DNA of 11,962 nucleotides from Dehalococcoidia bacterium (lineage in GTDB: Bacteria; Chloroflexota; Dehalococcoidia; Lucifugimonadales; SHYF01): positions 1 through 11,962 of the forward strand of contig SHYF01000038.1 in NCBI GenBank assembly GCA_009692985.1. The letters run 5' to 3'. The notes under the pieces are model-generated. The model was not told the origin of the DNA. It did no database searches and worked only from the letters and a program-made list of their open reading frames with translations. Of this stretch, positions 7,345-11,962 are shown piece after piece; the first letter of the stretch is position 1, and each line of letters starts with the position of its first letter. The position numbers and the translations under genes are program-made.

Positions 7345-8490
7345 TTACTCCCTCGCTAAAATTGCTGTGTGGGCCGAGTTGAACATGCCTCCTACCCCGT
7401 GGAAGAGGCCTACGCTGGCATTGCGCACCTGGCGGGCACCGGCCTCGCCGCGGAGCTGCCGCACCAGCTCGATGATATCGTAGATGCCGGGGCCTCCGCT
7501 GTGGCTGTGGGAAAGGTAGCCGCCATTTGTGTTCATGGGCATCTTGCCGCCCAATTCCAGGACTCCGCTCTCCACGTAGGGACCACCATCGCCCTTTTTG
7601 CAGAAACCCAGGTCTTCAAGCTCAATGATGGGGTTGATAGTGAAATGGTCGCTGATCTGAGCTACATCTATGTCGGCATGGCTGACCCCCGCCATGGCAA
7701 AGGCATCCTGCCCCGTACCGCGACCATCGGTAGCGGTCAGGCTGGGAACATTGTACAAGTCCATGATGGCAAAGGACTCGGCCAGCCCCAGGACGTGCAC
7801 AGGCTTGTGCTTCAAGCTGCGGGCACGCTCCGCAGTGGTGACCAGGACGGCGCCGGCGCCTTCATTGACGATGCAGCAGTCCAGAAGGTGAAGGGGGTCA
7901 TAAATCATGCGGGAGTCCAGCACGTCTTCCACTGTGATGGGACCGCGGCTGTGCATGACCGCCGCCGGATTCAACGCGGCATGTTTGCGGGCGATGACAG
8001 CCACACGAGCAAGCTGAGCGCTGGTGGTTCCGTATTCGGCCATGTGCTTACGGGCCATCATGCCATAATAGGCGACTCGCGGTAGGCCATAAGGTGACTC
8101 CCACTCGTCGCGGCCAACCACTCCTGGCCCTTCCCGCCCGCCCACGTTGGGCACAATTACAGCCTGAGCCAGGCCGGCAGCCACCGCTTCCACGGCATGC
8201 AGCACGCCCATGGACCCCGTCTGAGTCCCGGCAGGAGTCTGCTGGGTGTAGCGTATATGGGTGCCGAAGAACTCGGAGAAGGCGGTGGATGGGAAACCAC
8301 GAGCTTCACCCTCCGTGGCTAGTGGATTAGGCCCAATCAGGCCATCCACCTCTTTGACACTCATTCCTGCGTCGTCCAAGACGCCCTTGACCACCTCAAT
8401 AAACATTTCCGAGGAGCGCCGGCCGAACGCGCGGGTCTGCGCCGTCTGGTAGATTCCGACGATTGCTGCCTTCTTTAGCAAGTCTTTCAT
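7345..8490 (-). CDS. SCP2-type thiolase-like protein 1 (Cys nucleophile absent)
   Basis: This 381-residue protein has the thiolase-superfamily fold in the SCP2/lipid-transfer style: KAAIVGIYQT at the start, SRMIYDPLHLLDC at 193-205, ISDHFTINPIIELEDLGF at 279-296, NTNGGYLSHSHSGG at 320-333 and a C-terminal HGVGG at 364-368. Where thiolases carry the nucleophilic Cys (CASG), this protein has Thr-Gln-Thr-Gly at 89-92. The usual late Cys region reads HGVGG. His330 in the SHSHSGG motif lies where catalytic thiolases have GHPxG. Ordinary thiolysis is therefore doubtful. A retro-aldolase role like Ltp2, or a structural role, is possible. The ATG at 8490 has AAGGAGGG 6 nt upstream. The gene is about 70% identical by eye to the next upstream gene and 10 residues shorter. 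The DUF35 gene follows after 4 nt. The substrate is unknown. Confidence 0.88.
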   Translation of the reverse strand: MKDLLKKAAIVGIYQTAQTRAFGRRSSEMFIEVVKGVLDDAGMSVKEVDGLIGPNPLATEGEARGFPSTAFSEFFGTHIRYTQQTPAGTQTGSMGVLHAVEAVAAGLAQAVIVPNVGGREGPGVVGRDEWESPYGLPRVAYYGMMARKHMAEYGTTSAQLARVAVIARKHAALNPAAVMHSRGPITVEDVLDSRMIYDPLHLLDCCIVNEGAGAVLVTTAERARSLKHKPVHVLGLAESFAIMDLYNVPSLTATDGRGTGQDAFAMAGVSHADIDVAQISDHFTINPIIELEDLGFCKKGDGGPYVESGVLELGGKMPMNTNGGYLSHSHSGGPGIYDIIELVRQLRGEAGARQVRNASVGLFHGVGGMFNSAHTAILARE

Positions 8491-8512
8491 GCAATCCCTC
8501 CTTGATATCCCG

Positions 8513-8628
8513 TTTCGACTATCCCCCTGCCCCCTTCCTAGCCAGGAAGGGGGTTGAAAAGAAGTCTGGGGAATACCCCCAGGCCCCCACCAAAAGGGCT
8601 TCTCCCCCCTGGCCTCCCCTTTTTTTCG
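8513..8628 (+). repeat. Three-hairpin intergenic repeat, copy C
   Basis: This copy starts at TTTCGACTATCCCC and ends in a T7 run. Hairpin 1 is CCCCCTTCCT (8530-8539) with AGGAAGGGGG (8544-8553), a perfect 10-bp stem. Hairpin 2 is CTGGGG (8566-8571) with CCCCAG (8577-8582). Hairpin 3 is a weaker pairing around AAAGGG and CCCCCCTGG (about 8592-8612). On the - strand hairpin 2 is followed by ACTTCTTTTC, like a terminator. It fills nearly the whole gap between two thiolase genes of the same direction and abuts the stop codon of the upstream one (TGA complement at 8631-8633), so it may reduce read-through into the second gene. Confidence 0.78.
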
Positions 8629-8630
8629 GC

Positions 8631-9806
8631 TCAGTCCCTGGCCAGAATGGCGGTCTGCGCTGAAATGAACGTTGCGCCCACACCGTGATGGAGGCCTATC
8701 CGTGCGTTTGGCACCTGCCGGGCACCGGCTTCGCCACGGAGCTGTCGTACCAGCTCAATGATATCGTAGATGCCTGGTCCGCCAGCATGGCTATGAGATA
8801 GGTAGCCGCCATTGGTGTTCATGGGCATTTTGCCGCCCAGCTCCACGGCTCCGCTCTCCACAAATGGTCCGCCTTCGCCCTTTTTGCAAAATCCCAGGTC
8901 CTCCAGCTCAATGATCGGGTTGATTGTGAAATGGTCACTAATCTGGGCTACGTTAATATCGGAGTGGCTCACGCCAGCCATGGCGAATGCCTCTTTGCCA
9001 GACATGCCACCAGGACCATCAAACGAGGTTATTGTGGGCAGATGGAATATGTCTACGGCTGAATAGGATTCGGCGAAACCCAGGACATGGACGGGACGGT
9101 GTTTCAGGCTCCTGGCGCGTTCTGCCGTTGTAACTACGATAGCGCCTCCGCCCTGGTTGACAGGGCTACAGTCGAACAGATGAAGAGGGTCGTAAATCAT
9201 GCGGGAGTTCACCACGTCCTCAACTGTGAGGGGGCCACGGCTGTGCATGATGGCCGCTGGGTTGAGCAGGGCGTGCTTGCGGTCATTTACTGCCACCCGG
9301 GCAAGCTGAGCGCTGGTGGTCCCGTATTCGTGCATATGCCGGCGGGCGAAAATGCCGTAGTAGCCTACCCTGGGCAAGCCAAAGGGAGATAGCCACTGGT
9401 CCCCGCTCACACCCTGTCCGGAGTCTCCGCCAGGAACCCCGAACCCCGACCGCGCGGCTGCCGTTGCGACTAAGACCGTGTGGGCGCGGCCGGTATTCAC
9501 AGCTTCTATGGCGTGGAGCATTCCCATAGCATCAGCCTGGGTAGCAGTTAGGCCCTGGCCGGCGTAGCGCATGTGAGTTCCGAAGTATTCGGCGAACACA
9601 GAGCCTGGAATGCCACGCCCTTCCCCTTCAGTTTGAAGCGGGTTAGCGCCCACAATGCCATCCACATCTTTGATTGTCAGGCCGGCGTCTTGGAGAGCAC
9701 CCTTGACCACTTCTATGTACAGGTCTTCTGGGGTGCGATTGAGCTGGCGTGCTTGCACCGACTGGTAAACTCCCACAATTGCGGCTTTTTTTAGCGCTTC
9801 GCTCAT
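8631..9806 (-). CDS. SCP2-type thiolase-like protein 2 (Cys nucleophile absent)
   Basis: This is a paralogue of the neighbouring thiolase, 391 residues long, with the same landmarks: SRMIYDPLHLFDC at 201-213, ISDHFTINPIIELEDLGF at 289-306, NTNGGYLSHSHAGG at 330-343 and HGVGA at 374-378. At the thiolase Cys site it reads Thr89-Gln-Ala-Asp92, so both the nucleophile and the following conserved Gly are lost. Compared with protein 1 it has an 8-residue Gly-rich insertion around 115-135 and 2 more residues near 260-270. The ATG at 9806 was chosen because AAAGGAG lies 7 nt upstream and the protein then lines up with its paralogue (MSEALKKAAIVG against MKDLLKKAAIVG). An ATG 36 nt further out, at 9842, lacks both supports. 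It is the first gene of the thiolase-thiolase-DUF35 unit. It could be an active aldolase or thioesterase-like enzyme, or a non-catalytic partner in a mixed oligomer. Confidence 0.87.
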   Translation of the reverse strand: MSEALKKAAIVGVYQSVQARQLNRTPEDLYIEVVKGALQDAGLTIKDVDGIVGANPLQTEGEGRGIPGSVFAEYFGTHMRYAGQGLTATQADAMGMLHAIEAVNTGRAHTVLVATAAARSGFGVPGGDSGQGVSGDQWLSPFGLPRVGYYGIFARRHMHEYGTTSAQLARVAVNDRKHALLNPAAIMHSRGPLTVEDVVNSRMIYDPLHLFDCSPVNQGGGAIVVTTAERARSLKHRPVHVLGFAESYSAVDIFHLPTITSFDGPGGMSGKEAFAMAGVSHSDINVAQISDHFTINPIIELEDLGFCKKGEGGPFVESGAVELGGKMPMNTNGGYLSHSHAGGPGIYDIIELVRQLRGEAGARQVPNARIGLHHGVGATFISAQTAILARD

Positions 9807-10241
9807 GATGGTGCTCCTTTGTGCTACTTGACCAACGGCCATCGGCGGCCGACATCACCGTAGCATAAGCTAGCACGACCGAAGAGGAAAGTAAACTACC
9901 GTAAAAGACCAGCCATACCTGTGGGCTGGCAACAAAAGGAAGCTGAGAGGAGCATCCAGAACGATTGCATCTCCGAGCGCAACCAAGGCCAAGATCAGAT
10001 AATGGGATGGAGATCTGATAACGTATCTTCTCTTTGCGAGTGCGACGGACTTCCAGTCATACTGGCTCGGGCAAAGAATTGGAGACTGCTTGCTCTAATG
10101 GCCGTTATATGTAAGACAACATTCCGTGCCAAGCAGCATAAGCACATGCAACTAACGTAGCGACCGTCTACTGCACACGTAAGGTCTAGGGGCACGTGAA
10201 CCCGCACGGCTGCGCGTGCAGGTGCTGAGAGGTATAGCACC
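9807..10241. other. Gene-free stretch upstream of the thiolase operon
   Basis: No convincing gene, tRNA or mobile element is seen in these 435 bases. The open frames are short (at most about 80 codons), lack ribosome binding sites and do not resemble known proteins. The promoter of thiolase 2 should lie here. A weak candidate on the - strand is TTTCCT, 17 nt, TATGCT, roughly 60 nt upstream of the ATG. An inverted repeat, ATCAGAT (9994-10000) with ATCTGAT (10013-10019), could be an operator. CCAGCC/GGCTGG near 9910-9930 forms a small hairpin. Confidence 0.5.
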
Positions 10242-10242
10242 T
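10204..10242 (-). terminator. Tandem hairpins at the phosphatase stop codon
   Basis: On the - strand a perfect 7-bp stem, AGGTGCT (10242-10236) with AGCACCT (10226-10220) and a 9-nt loop, begins inside the stop codon of the phosphatase gene. A second stem, GCACG/CGTGC (10219-10204), follows at once. There is no T-run after either, so this is not a classical intrinsic terminator. It may protect the 3' end or act with Rho. Confidence 0.4.
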
Positions 10243-10682
10243 TACGGGCGAGTCACCGGCAGATGCGACAGAATGTAGACAATGGCTGCGCCCGTGCGGT
10301 CCTTCCCTGCGCTACAGTGGATAAGCACCGGCCTCTCCAGCCGCTGGAAGGCCGCCCAAGCCGTTTCCAGCTCTTCGATGGACAGCGGGGGTGTCCTGTA
10401 GTCCTCGGCGTATATATGCTCCACCTTCAACCCCAGCGACCTGTAATATCCAAAAAGGCCGCCGCCATTCAAGTTCAGCCGGTCGTAGTGGGCAAGCTGG
10501 GTGTAGTCTATGATGCAGAGCACGCTCTTGATGCCCATGCCCAGCACGGCATCGGCCCACTCCTCGACTTTCCTCCGGGATGGCCTGTCCACAGGATAGC
10601 CGGGGCGCTGCGACTGGGCCAGCACACCTTCAACCACCCACTGGGGCAGGTATATCTCTTCTGTAACTCGCTTATAAGCCAT
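10242..10682 (-). CDS. Cys-based tyrosine/dual-specificity phosphatase-like protein
   Basis: This 146-residue protein carries HCSAGKDRTG at residues 122-131, the P-loop signature HCx5R of Cys-based protein phosphatases, with nucleophile Cys123 and phosphate-binding Arg129 followed by Thr130. The motif HCxAGKDRTG is typical of bacterial DSP/Tyr_phosphatase_3-like enzymes. Asp94, in a loop about 30 residues before the Cys, is a candidate general acid. The N-terminal part (VLGMGIKSVLCI, about 46-57) matches the first strand region of the fold. No signal peptide or membrane segment is seen, so it is cytoplasmic. The ATG at 10682 has GAGG about 8-10 nt upstream. The substrate may be phosphotyrosine, a nucleotide, an inositol phosphate or another phosphate ester; nothing nearby decides this. 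It lies downstream of a methyltransferase in the same direction, with repeat copy D between them. Confidence 0.85.
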   Translation of the reverse strand: MAYKRVTEEIYLPQWVVEGVLAQSQRPGYPVDRPSRRKVEEWADAVLGMGIKSVLCIIDYTQLAHYDRLNLNGGGLFGYYRSLGLKVEHIYAEDYRTPPLSIEELETAWAAFQRLERPVLIHCSAGKDRTGAAIVYILSHLPVTRP

Positions 10683-10732
10683 TCAGCAGACCTCACAGAG
10701 GCAACATTCTATCAGGCTGATGAGCATACCTT

Positions 10733-10846
10733 TTTCGACCATCCCCTTGCCCCCTTCCTGGCCAGGAATGGGGTGGGAATTGTACCTGGTGGACACCCCC
10801 AGACCCCCGCCAAATGGGCTTCGCCCCTCTGGACTCCTCTTTTTCA
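10733..10846 (+). repeat. Three-hairpin intergenic repeat, copy D
   Basis: This copy starts at TTTCGACCATCCCC and ends in TTTTT, like copy C. Hairpin 1 pairs CCCCCTTCCTGG (10750-10761) with CCAGGAATGGGG (10762-10773), with one C-T mismatch. Hairpin 2 pairs CTGGTGG (10786-10792) with CCCCCAG (10796-10802), also with one mismatch. Hairpin 3 has the core GGGC-TTC-GCCC (10816-10826), flanked by CCA and TGG. The stretches GGACACCCCCAGACCCC and CCCCTCTGGACTCC are shared with copy A. It lies between two - strand genes. The T-rich tract after hairpin 2 on the - strand, seen in A to C, is weak here. Confidence 0.75.
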
Positions 10847-10893
10847 GCACCATGTTAGGGCAACGTCGGGATCGAACAGGAGTCCACAGGCCG

Positions 10894-11672
10894 TCACGTT
10901 CTTTTCACGGCCCTGAACACAAGTACCCCCCAATGAAACTTGATATCGTCGCCCTCGTGCTGAATGCCGAAGGCCGTCTTCACCGAGGCAGGCGCGGCCA
11001 GGAAGTCCCGACGCAGCGACTCCACCTCTGCCATAGGTGTGCCCGACCTCCGCACCCAATCGTTGAACTCCAGGTACACCTTGGCCATGGAGTAGTGGGT
11101 AACGTGGAACCCTACGCCTTCCAAGAGCTGCCGCCACTCCGAGACCTTCCTGTCCCGCTGGTGGGTGGAGTCGCGACGTATCTCCACATCGTTCATCCAA
11201 GCAGCCTCGAAATCGCCCTCCGGAGCAGCCGGGTCCGTCAGTATAAGGGGGCCCCGGGCTTTAGCACTCGCCACACCTCTGCCACGGCTCTGGGCAAAGC
11301 ATGGAAGTGGTGTGCGGCCTGCCGGCTGGTCACGGCGTCCAGGGAGTCGGGCGTGAAGGGCAAGCTCTCCGCCTCCGCCAGCATCAGGCCCACGTTGTCC
11401 AGGCGACGCCCCGCCATCAGTCGCCGCGCCTGGACCAGCATCCCGGGTGCGATATCAGTGGCCAGCACGTGCTGGGAGTAGGGCGCCATGATAAAGGCTG
11501 TGAACCCAGGGCCTGTGCCCAGGTCCACTACCCTGGCGTACCGGCCCAGGGCAGCGAACTCCGCGACGGCATCAAGGCTCTCGCCATGTCTGAACGTCAC
11601 GCTCTCGGCATAGAATGCGGCTTGCCGGCCAAACTGGTCCTGGGCGGGCCTGGCTGATCGGTTCTCTGCCAT
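10894..11672 (-). pseudogene. Class I SAM methyltransferase with one frameshift
   Basis: This is a UbiE/Methyltransf_11-type methyltransferase of about 259 residues if repaired. The N-terminal piece (11672-11238) starts MAENRSARPAQDQFGRQAAF and carries SAM motif I, VVDLGTGPGFT, at residues 48-58, the acidic Asp73 after strand 2, and WRVLKPG at 134-140. The C-terminal piece (to 10894) resumes as PLILTDPAAPEGD and AWMNDVEIRRD, then VSEWRQLLEGVGF. The two frames join at the run of G and C bases at 11247-11255. Adding one G on the coding strand restores a seamless KPGGPLILTD. The ATG at 11672 has AAGGAGA 5-7 nt upstream and a good promoter. With only one lesion, in a homopolymer, the gene may be intact in the real genome. 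The substrate is unknown: UbiE-like enzymes methylate quinones, lipids or small molecules. Confidence 0.78.
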
Positions 11673-11708
11673 GTATCTCCTTGCCTTGATGGATAAGACA
11701 ACCCATGT

Positions 11709-11738
11709 ATTATACCGACGGAATCCGATGGATGGAAA
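11709..11738 (-). promoter_or_regulatory. Sigma70-like promoter of the methyltransferase gene
   Basis: On the - strand the sequence has TTTCCA (complement of 11733-11738), an 18-nt spacer and a perfect TATAAT (complement of 11709-11714). The predicted transcript starts about 30 nt before the ATG at 11672, and AAGGAGA lies in that leader. The -35 matches the consensus at 4 of 6 positions. Confidence 0.6.
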
Positions 11739-11827
11739 GGGAATACGGCAACTGGCGCTCTTCGCTTGTGCGTGGTGTCCAGTCCCCCGACTAATGGTCA
11801 TTGAGAAAATAAATTGGCGCTTGCTTC

Positions 11828-11920
11828 AGCCCCACTCTAGCTCTCCCCCGTCTAGGGGGAGAGGAGAAAATCCCTTCCCCCTTGATGGGGGAAGGCGAGG
11901 ATGGGGGTGAAACCCCTGTC
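11828..11920. repeat. Hairpin repeat, variant E, at the right edge
   Basis: Three short hairpins occur: CTCTCCCCC (11841-11849) with GGGGGAGAG (11855-11863), CCTTCCCCC (11873-11881) with GGGGGAAGG (11887-11895), and GGGG (11904-11907) with CCCC (11913-11916). A GAGAAAAT linker separates the first two, like the ACAGAAAAT linker between the first two hairpins of copy A. The second hairpin has the C-run first, opposite to copies A-D, so this is a relative or a second family. The bases from 11920 to the window end hold nothing recognisable. Confidence 0.6.
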
Positions 11921-11962
11921 TAACTGCCTGCTAAGTTATTTCGTTTATACCCATTAGTGCCA

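Noticed and set aside
8621-8627. T7 run after copy C as a + strand terminator
   Set aside because: There is no + strand gene upstream of it; hairpin 3 of this copy is imperfect, so at most it would stop antisense transcription.
9807-9842. Longer start (ATG at 9842) for thiolase 2
   Set aside because: The ATG at 9806 has AAAGGAG at ideal spacing and lines up with the paralogue's start.
9921-10240. Small open frames of about 80 codons in the gap on both strands
   Set aside because: They have no ribosome binding sites and no recognisable protein features, and they overlap each other on opposite strands.
10160-10260. Possible tRNA or T-arm like sequence (GGGTTCACG on the - strand)
   Set aside because: The flanks do not pair into a T stem, and no acceptor, D or anticodon arm can be built.
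1-11962. CRISPR array
   Set aside because: The repeats are few, widely spaced and lie between genes; there is no regular repeat-spacer pattern and no cas gene.

Overview
The window is bacterial, GC-rich and gene-dense. It carries short GC-rich hairpin repeats between genes, SCP2-type thiolases partnered with a DUF35 protein, and several SAM methyltransferases. Together these recall Chloroflexota, perhaps the Dehalococcoidia/SAR202 side. This is an impression from gene content and repeat style; there is no rRNA or other marker gene here to settle it.

Layout. On the + strand, 156-4230 is a compact three-gene operon, glcD-glcE-glcF, encoding glycolate oxidase. All remaining genes are on the - strand. 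Read in their own direction from the right edge they are: a SAM methyltransferase interrupted by one frameshift (11672-10894), a Cys-type phosphatase (10682-10242), an unannotatable gap of about 435 bp, two tandem paralogous SCP2-type thiolases (9806-8631 and 8490-7345), a DUF35 zinc-ribbon/OB-fold protein (7340-6933), a PLP aminotransferase of the alanine/serine-glyoxylate family (6681-5482), and a decayed methyltransferase pseudogene (about 5433-4319) that converges on glcF.

How the genes fit together. GlcDEF oxidises glycolate to glyoxylate and the aminotransferase can turn glyoxylate into glycine, so the left half reads as a glycolate assimilation or photorespiration-like unit split over two convergent transcripts. 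The thiolase-thiolase-DUF35 cluster looks like one acyl-CoA enzyme complex. Both thiolases lack the usual nucleophilic Cys and have Thr in its place, so ordinary thiolysis is doubtful and an aldolase-like or scaffold role is possible.

Repeats. Four copies of one intergenic element (A 17-140, B 6797-6930, C 8513-8628, D 10733-10846) share three tandem G/C-run hairpins, and a related variant (E) lies at the right edge. On the - strand the middle hairpin of A, B and C is followed by a T-rich tract, like an intrinsic terminator; B and C lie directly after the stop codons of - strand genes. Copy A forms the leader directly in front of the glcD ribosome binding site. No CRISPR array, tRNA, rRNA, transposase or integrase was found.
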